A stretch of DNA of 64,000 nt from RPRB01 sp035519675. GTDB lineage: Bacteria > Myxococcota > Myxococcia > Myxococcales > Myxococcaceae. The notes beneath the pieces are model-generated. The model saw nothing but the letters and a program-made list of their open reading frames with translations, had not been told where the DNA came from and ran no database searches. The translations under genes and the position numbers were made by a program. The DNA is taken from contig DATIWB010000025.1 of assembly GCA_035519675.1 (NCBI GenBank), forward strand, positions 1 through 64,000, in the 5' to 3' direction. Positions 56,879 to 64,000 of the stretch are shown here, piece after piece; position 1 is the first letter of the stretch; each line of letters begins with the position of its first letter.

Positions 56879-58639
56879 TCACCCGACCTCGATTCCCAGC
56901 CGCGCCTCCATGGCCCGGAGGTGCCGGTCGATCTCCTCGGCGGTGGTGAGCTTCATCGCCTCGTCCAGGGCCTGCACCGCATCCGCCCGCGAGCAGCGGC
57001 GGATCAGCTCCTTCACCACCGGGATCTGCCCGGCGGGCATGGACAGCTCGTCGAGCCCCAGCGCGAGCAGCATCAGGGTGAAGCGTGGATCCCCCGCCAC
57101 CTCCCCGCACATCGACACCGGGATGCCCGCCGCCCGGCCCGCCTCGGCGATGGCCTTCAGCGACCGGAGCACCGCCAGATGCAATGGCTTGTAGAGATAC
57201 GCGACGTCGCGGTTCTGCCGGTCGATGGCCAGCGTGTACTGGATCAGGTCGTTGGTCCCGATGCTGAAGAAGTCCGCTTCCTGGGCGAGCCGGTCGGCGA
57301 TCCACGCCGCGCTGGGCGTCTCGACCATGATCCCCACCGGGAAGCGGCCGCTCATCGGGACCCCCTCCCGCGACAGCTCGGAGCGGCAGTGCTCCAGCTC
57401 GCTCCGCGCCTCTCGCAGCTCCGCGACTCCCGACACCAGGGGGAACATGATCCGCAGATTGCCGTGCACGCTCGCCCGGAGCAGCGCCCGGAGCTGCGCG
57501 CGGAACATCTCCCGCTGCCGCAGCGAGTAGCGGATGGCCCGCAGCCCCATGGCCGGGTTGGGCTCGCGCTCCGCCTTGCGGAACCCCGGCATCTTGTCTC
57601 CGCCGAGGTCCACGGTGCGGATGGTCACCGGCCGCCCGCCGAGCTTCTCCAGCACGCTCCGGTAGGCGAGGTAGTGCTCCTCCTCGTTGGGCGCGTCCAG
57701 CCGGTCGAGGAAGAGGAACTCGGTCCGGTAGAGCCCGATGCCCTCGGCGCCGGCGGCCAGCAGCTCGGGGATCTCCTCGAGGAACTCCATGTTCCCCTGC
57801 ATCCGGACCCGGAACCCGTCGGTGGTGATCGCGGGGAGCTGCGCCCCCTGCAGCGCCTCGCGCCCCCGGGCCAGGAGCTTCTCCAAATCTGCCCGGATGT
57901 CGGTCAGCGTCCCCGGCGGGGGATTCACCCACAAGAGCCCGCGCGAGCCGTCCACCGCGACGACGTCGCCCGGGGAGATCTGCTCGGAGACCCGTCCCGC
58001 CCCCACCACCGCCGGCGTGCTCCGCGCCCGGGCCACGATGGCGGTGTGGCTGGTCGAACCGCCCACGTCGGTGACGAAGGCCGCCACCCTTCCCGTCCGG
58101 GCGAGCATCGCCGCGTCCGCGGGGGACAGGTCATGGGCGACGATGATCGCCCCCTGCGGGACCTCCTCCTCCACGTCCACCACCTGCCCGAGCAGGTTCC
58201 GCACCACCCTGTCGGCGATGAAGTCCACGTCTGCCCGCCGCTCGCGGAAGTACTCGTCGGGGATCTCGTCGAAGAGGTGCTTGATCTTCCGCGTCACCCG
58301 CCGGACCGCCCACTCGGCGTTGATCTGGTCCGAGGCGATGAGCTTGTTCACCTCGTCGACCAGCATCGGGTCGCGCAGCATCAACCGGTGCGCCTCGAGG
58401 ATCAGCGCGTGGTCCTTGCCGTCGCTCTGCTCCAGACGCTGCTTGAGCTCCCGCAGCTGGTACTCGGAGAGGTCGATGGCGGTCTTGAACCGCATCAGCT
58501 CTCGCTCCACCTCCTGGGGCCCCAGCTTCAGCTTCGGTGTCCGCACCCGCCGGCGGTCGAGGACGAAGGCCCGACCCACCGCCATGCCCGGGCTGGCGCC
58601 GATGGCCTGGAGCTTGAGGCTGATCGCCTGTGTGCTCAC
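56879..58639 (-). CDS. ptsI: Phosphoenolpyruvate-protein phosphotransferase, PTS enzyme I
   Basis: 586 residues, full length. The N-terminal domain binds HPr and carries the phosphohistidine in FVTDVGGSTSHTAIVARARS (GGxTSH motif, about 180-195). The C-terminal PEP-binding barrel shows GNMEFLEEIPELLAAGAEGI, GLYRTEFLFLDR, RTVDLGGDKMPGF, GIMVETPSAAWIADRLA, DFFSIGTNDLIQYTLAIDR and the conserved Cys in VSMCGEVAGDP. It is the last gene of the eight-gene PTS cluster, 10 bases after ptsH. It feeds phosphate from PEP to HPr. Confidence 0.97.
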   Translation of the reverse strand: MSTQAISLKLQAIGASPGMAVGRAFVLDRRRVRTPKLKLGPQEVERELMRFKTAIDLSEYQLRELKQRLEQSDGKDHALILEAHRLMLRDPMLVDEVNKLIASDQINAEWAVRRVTRKIKHLFDEIPDEYFRERRADVDFIADRVVRNLLGQVVDVEEEVPQGAIIVAHDLSPADAAMLARTGRVAAFVTDVGGSTSHTAIVARARSTPAVVGAGRVSEQISPGDVVAVDGSRGLLWVNPPPGTLTDIRADLEKLLARGREALQGAQLPAITTDGFRVRMQGNMEFLEEIPELLAAGAEGIGLYRTEFLFLDRLDAPNEEEHYLAYRSVLEKLGGRPVTIRTVDLGGDKMPGFRKAEREPNPAMGLRAIRYSLRQREMFRAQLRALLRASVHGNLRIMFPLVSGVAELREARSELEHCRSELSREGVPMSGRFPVGIMVETPSAAWIADRLAQEADFFSIGTNDLIQYTLAIDRQNRDVAYLYKPLHLAVLRSLKAIAEAGRAAGIPVSMCGEVAGDPRFTLMLLALGLDELSMPAGQIPVVKELIRRCSRADAVQALDEAMKLTTAEEIDRHLRAMEARLGIEVG

Positions 58640-58649
58640 CGGGGCACCC

Positions 58650-58931
58650 TCACTGGGCCTCGCCGAAGCGGTTGGCGATCAGCTCGCCGATCTCCCGGAC
58701 GCAGTCCGCCGCGCCCGGGCCCACCGCGGACACCGTGAGCACCTGGCCCTGTGCCGCGGCCAGCATCAGTACACCCATGATGGACTTGCCATTCACCGAC
58801 TCCGAGTCGGTCCTGAGGGTGACGTCGCACTTGCAGCTGTTGGCGAGCTGCACCAGCTGGGCGGCCGCCCGGGCATGGAGCCCCAGCTGGTTGATGATGG
58901 TGAACTCGCTTTCCGCGCTCTCCGACGACAT
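58650..58931 (-). CDS. ptsH: Phosphocarrier protein HPr
   Basis: 93 residues from the ATG at 58931 (a GTG one codon upstream). GGGGAG lies 5 bases before it. The active-site His is in IINQLGLHARAAAQLVQLA and the regulatory Ser in SVNGKSIMGVLMLAAAQGQV, the target of HPr kinase encoded in the same cluster. It relays phosphate from enzyme I to EIIA, and its Ser-phosphorylated form may act in regulation. Confidence 0.96.
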   Translation of the reverse strand: MSSESAESEFTIINQLGLHARAAAQLVQLANSCKCDVTLRTDSESVNGKSIMGVLMLAAAQGQVLTVSAVGPGAADCVREIGELIANRFGEAQ

Positions 58932-58949
58932 CACCTCTCCCCATGCATC

Positions 58950-59717
58950 CTACAGCCAGGCCCCGAGGCACCCCGCCAGCAACGCCGCCATGGCGGTGAG
59001 CACGGCGGTGGGAACCTTCCTGGCCACCAGAACGTAACTGAGCGCCCCCAGGGCGAGACAACCACCGGCGAGGAGCCACCCCCCGACGCCCCCCTGTTGC
59101 GCCCCGAAGGCGAAGGCCAGGTACGCGGCCGCCGCACCTGCGCTCGCCGCCGCCACCGCCCGGAGCCGAGCGCCCCGCGAGGGGAGGTGGGCCCGGGCCA
59201 CTGCCTCCACCAGCCGGTCCCCCAGCTGCAGCCCCATCCGGAACAGCTGGGCACGGAGCGTGAAGTGCACGACGTTGTAGAGGACGAGGAAGAGCACCGC
59301 CGCCCACGCCCCGAGCCAGGGCACCAGGGCCGCGCAGAGCGCGCCCGCGGCCGGCCGGAGCGAGAGCCAAAAGAAGCCGTCGCCCAGCGCCGCCAGCGGC
59401 CCCATCAGCGCCCCCTTGAACTCGTTGACCCGGCGCGGGTCCTCCTCGCCGGCGGCGATGCGCTCCTCGTGGTAGAGCACCCCGCCCACGATGGCCGCGG
59501 CCACGTAGGGGTGGGTGTTGAAGAAGGTCAGGTGTCGCTGCACTGCCTCGCGCCGCTTCTCCGGGTCGGGGTAGAGCACCTGGAGCGCCGGGTACAGGGC
59601 ATAGACCAGCCCCAGGTTCTGCATGCCCTTGGGGTTCCAGCTGGCCTGGAGCAGCAGCGAGCGCAGGAAGACCCGCAGCTCCACCGACCGTGAAAGGTGG
59701 GTCCCGGGGCCAATCAT
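58950..59717 (-). CDS. PTS mannose-family EIID component
   Basis: 255 residues from the ATG at 59717, overlapping the EIIC stop by 4 bases. EIID-Man features: VFLRSLLLQASWNPKGMQNL and GLVYALYPALQVLYPDPEKR near the N-terminus, then HLTFFNTHPYVAAAIVGGVL and ALMGPLAALGDGFFWLSLRP (the glycine-rich GD motif), and several membrane helices. It normally forms the sugar channel with EIIC. Shorter than E. coli ManZ (about 283 residues), but all landmarks are present. Confidence 0.93.
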   Translation of the reverse strand: MIGPGTHLSRSVELRVFLRSLLLQASWNPKGMQNLGLVYALYPALQVLYPDPEKRREAVQRHLTFFNTHPYVAAAIVGGVLYHEERIAAGEEDPRRVNEFKGALMGPLAALGDGFFWLSLRPAAGALCAALVPWLGAWAAVLFLVLYNVVHFTLRAQLFRMGLQLGDRLVEAVARAHLPSRGARLRAVAAASAGAAAAYLAFAFGAQQGGVGGWLLAGGCLALGALSYVLVARKVPTAVLTAMAALLAGCLGAWL

Positions 59718-60427
59718 TCGCTCACCCAGGCGAGCACCAGCGTGGCCGCGGTCATGGTCGCCGCGCCGACGAGCCCCCAGAGCGCCGCGTTCCGGGCGCG
59801 CGAGCCACGGGCGGCGATGGCCGCGGCGACCGAGGCCATCGCCGGGAACGCCCAGGCGAGCCCACGGAGAACGACCAGGGGGACCTGCGAGAGGAAGGTG
59901 CCGATCCACATCCCCAGCGCCGCGCAGCCGACGTTGAGCACGAAGTACACCGCGGCGTACGGCCAGATGCCCCAGAGGTTCTGGCGGACCGCCCGCTCGA
60001 GCTCCCCGTGCTCGGCGAGCTCCAGCCCGTGCGCGCTCAGCGTCGCCGAGTAGGCCTCGACGCGCCGGTCCACCGCCCGGCCGAGCAGTCCGAGCCCGGC
60101 AAAGAGGATGAGGGAGAGGCTCCAGATGGCCGGGGTTCCCCCGCCGCCGGTCTGCGCGGCCATCATCGCCGCCGCGGCGGTGGTGCCGCTGGCGGCCAGG
60201 GTGTCGTTCTCCGGGAGCGCCGCGCCGAGCGACGCCGTGCCCAGATAGAACAGCTCGAGGACCATCCCCAGGTAGAGCCCCGTCTGGAGCTGGCCGAGCA
60301 GCAGCCCCATCCCGGTGGCGGCCACCAGGGGACGGCTGAACATCGCCTGCAGGAACGCGCGCCGCTCGAGGCCGACCAGCGCGCCCCAGGCCCCCGCCAG
60401 CGCGACGTGGCCCCAGCCAGCGTGCAT
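59714..60427 (-). CDS. PTS mannose-family EIIC component
   Basis: 237 residues from the ATG at 60427; this start is 11 bases after the EIIB stop, while a longer start would invade EIIB. The polytopic membrane protein shows the EIIC-Man opening GWGHVALAGAWGALVGLERR, MGLLLGQLQTGLYLGMVLEL, FYLGTASLGAALPENDTLAA (conserved PEND region) and a Gly/Ala-rich helix series. With EIID it builds the transporter. Family members with this small size occur in delta-type PTS clusters. Confidence 0.9.
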   Translation of the reverse strand: MHAGWGHVALAGAWGALVGLERRAFLQAMFSRPLVAATGMGLLLGQLQTGLYLGMVLELFYLGTASLGAALPENDTLAASGTTAAAAMMAAQTGGGGTPAIWSLSLILFAGLGLLGRAVDRRVEAYSATLSAHGLELAEHGELERAVRQNLWGIWPYAAVYFVLNVGCAALGMWIGTFLSQVPLVVLRGLAWAFPAMASVAAAIAARGSRARNAALWGLVGAATMTAATLVLAWVSE

Positions 60428-60438
60428 GAGAGCGGTGT

Positions 60439-60921
60439 CTAGCCCTTCCGGAAGCGCTCCACCATCTCGGAGAAGGTGACCGGGCGCTCCGAGGGAACCC
60501 CCCGGGCCTCGATCTCCCATCCGGCGTCGTGCAGCGTCTTGAGCTGCTCCATCTCCTCGTGGTTGAGGAACACCGAGGTGGAGACCTGCCGGCGCATCGG
60601 GCCGTGGTGGACGTTGCCCAGGTTCACCCGGGTCTGAGGAAGCCCCGCCTTCCGGGCATCCATCAGCGCGGGGATGTCACGGAGCAGCAGCAGCGTCCGG
60701 ACGCCGTCGGCGGCGATGGCCGGGTAGGGCACCTCCCGCAACGGCCGGATGTCCACCTCGAGCTCGGGAGGGACCGCCAGCCCCATCGCGGTCTTCATCA
60801 ACGGGCTGTGCGCCGCCTCGTCGTCCGCGACCTCCACCCGCGCGACCTTGAGCACCGGCAGCCAGGCCTCGACCACCTGGCCGTGGATGAGCCGACTGTC
60901 GATGCGGAGGAAGGAGATCAC
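60439..60921 (-). CDS. PTS mannose-family EIIB component
   Basis: 160 residues with GTG start. The active-site His of EIIB-Man is in SFLRIDSRLIHGQVVEAWLP (R-x-D-x-R-x-x-H-G-Q), followed by RVEVADDEAAHSPLMKTAMG and VNLGNVHHGPMRRQVSTSVF, all typical. It receives phosphate from EIIA and passes it to the sugar, or in a regulatory PTS to a target. Gap to EIIA 55 bases, to EIIC 11 bases. Confidence 0.94.
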   Translation of the reverse strand: MISFLRIDSRLIHGQVVEAWLPVLKVARVEVADDEAAHSPLMKTAMGLAVPPELEVDIRPLREVPYPAIAADGVRTLLLLRDIPALMDARKAGLPQTRVNLGNVHHGPMRRQVSTSVFLNHEEMEQLKTLHDAGWEIEARGVPSERPVTFSEMVERFRKG

Positions 60922-60976
60922 GTGGGCTCGGGGCCTCGAACCGGGCGGACTGTACGGATCCGCCCTGACGGCCTCC

Positions 60977-61402
60977 TCACGAGGCGACGTGCCGCCCGGC
61001 GGCGTCGCGGACCAGCTCGGAGGCGAAGCGGATGTTGCGCTGGGCGTAGGTGAGCAGCGCCTCGGCCAGGTCGTGGAGCGGCAGGTGCTCCTTGCGGAGC
61101 GAGGCCGCCTTCATCAGCATCGGGAGGTTCACTCCCGCGAGCACCTCGACGTTCGCCTTCCCGCAGAGCAGGAGCGACTCCTTGCACGGCGTGCCGCCGA
61201 ACAGGTCGGCGAGGACGAGGACGCCTTCGCCGTGATCGAGCTCCTTCACCGCCGCGCGCATCTGGGCGCGGATGCTCTCCGCCGAGGTGCCCGGTTCGAT
61301 GCTCACCGTGGCCACCTCGGGCAACGACCCCATGATCTGTTCGGCGGTCGCCACCAGCTCCTGCGCCAGACGACCATGGGCTGCGACCACGAGCCCGACC
61401 AT
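60977..61402 (-). CDS. PTS mannose-family EIIA component
   Basis: 141 residues from the ATG at 61402 with GGAGAGG upstream. The phospho-accepting His is near the N-terminus in VGLVVAAHGRLAQELVATAE (position 9), and VLVLADLFGGTPCKESLLLC is the family signature, followed by VLAGVNLPMLMKAASLRKEH. Cytoplasmic, phosphorylated by HPr. It starts the EIIA-EIIB-EIIC-EIID-HPr-EI run and is separated from rapZ by 228 bases, where a separate promoter could lie. Confidence 0.94.
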   Translation of the reverse strand: MVGLVVAAHGRLAQELVATAEQIMGSLPEVATVSIEPGTSAESIRAQMRAAVKELDHGEGVLVLADLFGGTPCKESLLLCGKANVEVLAGVNLPMLMKAASLRKEHLPLHDLAEALLTYAQRNIRFASELVRDAAGRHVAS

Positions 61403-61630
61403 GTGACACCTCTCCTGCAGTCCGCCGCGGCTCCCTACTCCCACGTTGCCGTGGGCTGCAACCATTCGACACGCGCGGCGCACCAGATCTTCACGCCTCA
61501 GCGAACAATAAGGCGCAGGGCGAGGCTGTCCAGCCGGCGTCCAGCGAGACCCCTGGGTGCGAACGACCCTCTGCCGCGCTTCTGAGCCCCAGTAACGGAC
61601 CTGGAGTACGGGCCGGGCGAGCCTGCTCGC

Positions 61631-62506
61631 TTACTCCTTCTCGATGTCCCGGTGCTGCAGCTGCACCCCGGCCCCGCCGGCGCCCAGCCGCTGGACGAGG
61701 GCGCTGGCGACCGCGACGCTCCGGTGCTTTCCACCGGTGCAGCCCAGGGCGACCGTGAGGTACGCCTTCCCCTCCCGCTGGTACCGAGGGAACAGAAACT
61801 GCGCCAGGTCCACGACGCGGTTCAGGAACTCCTGGGTCTCGGACCGCTCGAGCACGTAGCGGGCGACCTCGGGGTCCTCCCCGGTCAGCGCCTTGAGCTC
61901 GGGCACGAAGTACGGGTTGGGGAGGAACCGGAGGTCGAAGACCAGGTCGGCCTGCGGGGGAACCCCGTACCGGTAGCCGAAGGAGATGACGGTGAGGCTG
62001 GGGATGGACGCGCCGGACTCGCCGAAGCGAGCCATCACCAGCCGCTTCAGGTCGTGGACGTTCAGCTGCGAGGTGTCGATGACCTGGTCGGCCAGGTCCC
62101 GCAGGTCGGCCAGGAGCTCCCGCTCCCGGGCGATTCCCGCTGGCACGCTCTCCTCCGAGGCCAGCGGGTGCCGCCGCCGCGTCTCCGAGTAGCGACGGAC
62201 CAGGCTCTCGTCCGAGGCGTCGAGGAACACGAGCTCCACCTGGTGCCCCTCGGCCCGGAGCCGGGCGAGAATGCCGGGCGCCTGCCGGAGCATCTCCCCT
62301 TCGCGGGCGTCGATGACCAGGGCGAGCCGGGTGTCCGGCCGGGCCAGCTCGGCGAGCCCGGTGAGCTGGGGCAGGAGGACCACCGGCAGGTTGTCGATGC
62401 AGAAGTATCCGGCGTCCTCCAGCGCCCGGACGGCGGTGGACTTCCCCGACCCCGACACCCCGGTGATGATGACGATGCGCCGGCGCTCGTTCGCCGGGGC
62501 GTCCAT
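61631..62506 (-). CDS. rapZ: RNase adapter / nucleotide-binding protein RapZ
   Basis: 291 residues from the ATG at 62506, overlapping the hprK stop by one base (TGATG). Walker A is in IVIITGVSGSGKSTAVRALE, Walker B-like in LALVIDAREGEML, and the C-terminal domain has VISFGYRYGVPPQADLVFDL, RFLPNPYFVPELKALTG and ALGCTGGKHRSVAVASALVQ. In E. coli RapZ senses glucosamine-6-phosphate and guides RNase E; in other bacteria the YvcJ role is less clear. The hprK-rapZ pairing next to PTS genes is widespread. Confidence 0.96.
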   Translation of the reverse strand: MDAPANERRRIVIITGVSGSGKSTAVRALEDAGYFCIDNLPVVLLPQLTGLAELARPDTRLALVIDAREGEMLRQAPGILARLRAEGHQVELVFLDASDESLVRRYSETRRRHPLASEESVPAGIARERELLADLRDLADQVIDTSQLNVHDLKRLVMARFGESGASIPSLTVISFGYRYGVPPQADLVFDLRFLPNPYFVPELKALTGEDPEVARYVLERSETQEFLNRVVDLAQFLFPRYQREGKAYLTVALGCTGGKHRSVAVASALVQRLGAGGAGVQLQHRDIEKE

Positions 62507-63471
62507 CACTCCACCTCCTCGCCCAGGGTCCTCCGCATGGCGCCCTCGGCGATGGCGCGGTTGAGCTGCTCGGCGAACTCCTTGGCGCTGTGGTGGCCCT
62601 GGAGCTTGAGCAGGTGGTTTCTGGCCGCCACCTCGACCAGGGTGGTGATGTTCCGGCCCGGCCGGACCGGGATGGTGGAGAGCGGAAGGTCCACGCCCAC
62701 CACGTTGAAGAAGCGCTCCTCGACACCCAGCCGGTCGTACTCGCGGTGGGGATCCCACTCGACCAGCTCGATGACCAGCTCGATCTTCTTCCGGTCACGG
62801 ACCGCCGCGACGCCGAACAGGTCCTTGATGTTGATGATGCCGAGACCCCGGATCTCCATGTGGTGCTTGATGATCGGGTTGCCCGAACCGTGGACCGTGT
62901 CCTGCTTCCGGCGGGTGACCTCGACGATGTCGTCGGCGACGAGCCGGTGGCCGCGGGTCACCAGATCGAGGGCGATCTCGCTCTTGCCGATGCCGGACTT
63001 GCCCAGCAACAGGATTCCCACCCCGATGACGTCCATCAGCACGCCGTGGAGGCTGGCGGACTCGGTGAGCGACTCCTCCAGGAAGACGGTGACCTGCTGG
63101 ATGAAGGTGGAGGAGAGCAGCGGCGTCTTCATCAGCGCCAGCTGCGCCGTGCTGCAGGCGTCCACCAGCGAGCGGGGGATGGCCAGGTCCTTGGTGACGA
63201 CCACGCAGGCCAGGTTCGAGTCGCTGAGCTTCTTGAGCGCCTCGCGCTGCGTCGCCTCGTCCAGGGTGTTGAGATAGGCGATCTCGGTGTTGCCGAAGAC
63301 CTGCACCCGTTCGGGGTGAAGGTGCTCGGTGTACCCGGCGAGCGCCAGGCCTGGCTTCTGGATGCGGGAGCTGGTGATGACGCGGCCGAGCCCCTCCGCC
63401 CCGGTCACCAGGGTGAGCTGCAGCCCGTAGTCCCGGTCCTCGAGCAGGCGCGCGATCTTGATCGAGCTCAT
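62506..63471 (-). CDS. hprK: HPr kinase/phosphorylase
   Basis: 321 residues, full length. N-terminal domain about 1-130 (SRIQKPGLALAGYTEHLHPE). The catalytic domain holds the Walker A loop GVGILLLGKSGIGKSEIALD, HRLVADDIVEVTRRKQD, and the HPrK signature MEIRGLGIINIKDLFGVAAV. It phosphorylates and dephosphorylates HPr at its regulatory Ser in response to ATP, pyrophosphate and metabolites. It is the first gene of the cluster and is divergent from the GT22-like gene with only 38 bases between. Confidence 0.97.
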   Translation of the reverse strand: MSSIKIARLLEDRDYGLQLTLVTGAEGLGRVITSSRIQKPGLALAGYTEHLHPERVQVFGNTEIAYLNTLDEATQREALKKLSDSNLACVVVTKDLAIPRSLVDACSTAQLALMKTPLLSSTFIQQVTVFLEESLTESASLHGVLMDVIGVGILLLGKSGIGKSEIALDLVTRGHRLVADDIVEVTRRKQDTVHGSGNPIIKHHMEIRGLGIINIKDLFGVAAVRDRKKIELVIELVEWDPHREYDRLGVEERFFNVVGVDLPLSTIPVRPGRNITTLVEVAARNHLLKLQGHHSAKEFAEQLNRAIAEGAMRRTLGEEVE

Positions 63472-63509
63472 GGACGGCAGCTGGCTGATGTATCACGGGG
63501 CTCCCCCAC

Positions 63510-64000
63510 GTGCCGCCCGACGCTCCAGCTGACACGGACGAGGACACGAGGCGCGCGCGGTGGCTGCTGCTCGCGGCGCTGTCGGCCGGAGCGGCGCTGC
63601 GCGGCTGGCTGGCCCTCACCGACCAGGGCATCGCCTGGCCGGACGAGATCTACCAGTCGCTCGAGCCGGCGCACCGGCTGGTCTGGGGCCGTGGCTGGGT
63701 GCCGCTCGAGTTCCGCGAAGGGCTGCGCACCTGGGTGCTGCCGGGGCTGGTGGCCGGCCTGCTCGAGGTGCTCCGCGGGCTCGGGTTCTCGCGGCCGGCG
63801 CTGTACGTGCCCGCGGCCAAGCTGGTCTTCGCCGCGGTGGGCGTGGCCACCGCGTGGGCCACGGCACGTCTGGCCCGCCGGATGGGCGCGGGCCCCCTCG
63901 AATCGACCGCCGCCGGTGCGCTCTGGGCGCTGGCCGCCCCGGCCATCTACTTCGCCCCGCGCGGGCTCTCCGAGCCTCTGTCGGCGTTCCCGGTGACGCT
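63510..64000 (+). CDS. GT22-like mannosyltransferase (Alg9/PIG-B family), 3' partial
   Basis: Open from the GTG at 63510 to the right edge, giving 163 residues. After a short acidic tail, the first membrane helix is at about 18-35 (WLLLAALSAGAALRGWLAL). The first luminal-type loop carries DQGIAWPDEIYQSLEPAHRL, then VWGRGWVPLEFREGLRTWVL: the P-D-E-x-x-Q-x-x-E-x-x-H pattern of glycosyltransferase family 22, whose members use dolichyl/polyprenyl-phosphate mannose. More helices follow. The substrate is inferred from family; a polyprenyl-phosphate mannose donor would fit the GDP-mannose genes elsewhere in the window. The rest lies outside. Confidence 0.72.
   Translation, partial: MPPDAPADTDEDTRRARWLLLAALSAGAALRGWLALTDQGIAWPDEIYQSLEPAHRLVWGRGWVPLEFREGLRTWVLPGLVAGLLEVLRGLGFSRPALYVPAAKLVFAAVGVATAWATARLARRMGAGPLESTAAGALWALAAPAIYFAPRGLSEPLSAFPVT

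Overview
The window is very GC-rich and densely coded, with strong third-position G/C in every convincing gene. It looks like chromosomal DNA of a myxobacterium-like organism (Myxococcota, formerly a deltaproteobacterial group). Supporting signs are the many lipoproteins (one with an Asp-Ala-Gly repeat linker), the TamA/TamB and ExbB-ExbD-TonB envelope genes, HDOD/PilZ/GGDEF signalling proteins, and a mannose-family PTS encoded beside HPr kinase and RapZ. This placement is inferred from gene content; no rRNA or tRNA gene was recognised. I saw no insertion sequence, prophage, integrase or CRISPR array.

Layout. 1-6.4 kb: a 5'-truncated chemoreceptor fused to an oligopeptide-binding domain, a TIM-barrel glycosidase-like protein lacking its catalytic glutamates, and a coupled ECF sigma / zinc anti-sigma / rlmN operon. 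6.5-8.4 kb: a branched-chain-amino-acid-type binding lipoprotein and an Aag DNA glycosylase. 8.4-18.7 kb (plus strand): malQ, tamA, tamB, exbB, exbD, tonB, several overlapping or abutting. 18.6-26.8 kb (mainly minus strand): a TfoX-N protein and a small unknown, then a seven-gene run read uppP, nudL, manC, manB, purE, purK, TonB-C protein. 27-35.5 kb (plus strand): envelope and secreted proteins, including a lytic transglycosylase with two solute-binding domains and a large secreted serine protease.

35.6-40.4 kb: a signalling block of receiver-HDOD, PAS-PAS-PAS-GGDEF and HDOD-PilZ. 40.5-49.4 kb: S-adenosyl metabolism (ahcY, metK) interleaved with a CGNR-type regulator divergent from a GST / arginase-family / M20 peptidase operon, a decayed permease remnant, an AlkX-like glycosylase and a peroxiredoxin-like protein. 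49.4-56.8 kb: an ArnT-like transferase, an active/inactive pair of M16 proteases, a 62-bp tandem duplication, a PPK2 kinase, a lipoprotein hydrolase with an apparent Asp nucleophile, and a free-standing B12 domain carrying the CarH-type photoreceptor signature. 56.9-63.5 kb (minus strand): hprK, rapZ, EIIA, EIIB, EIIC, EIID, HPr and EI, a complete phosphorelay with its Ser kinase. A GT22-like mannosyltransferase runs off the right edge.

Functionally the window combines outer-membrane assembly and energisation, envelope precursor supply (undecaprenyl phosphate recycling, GDP-mannose), c-di-GMP signalling and PTS-based regulation. The most unusual items are the chemoreceptor/binding-protein fusion, the B12 photoreceptor-like protein, the glycosidase-like protein without catalytic residues, the Cys-for-His arginase-family protein and the duplicated-sensor transglycosylase.
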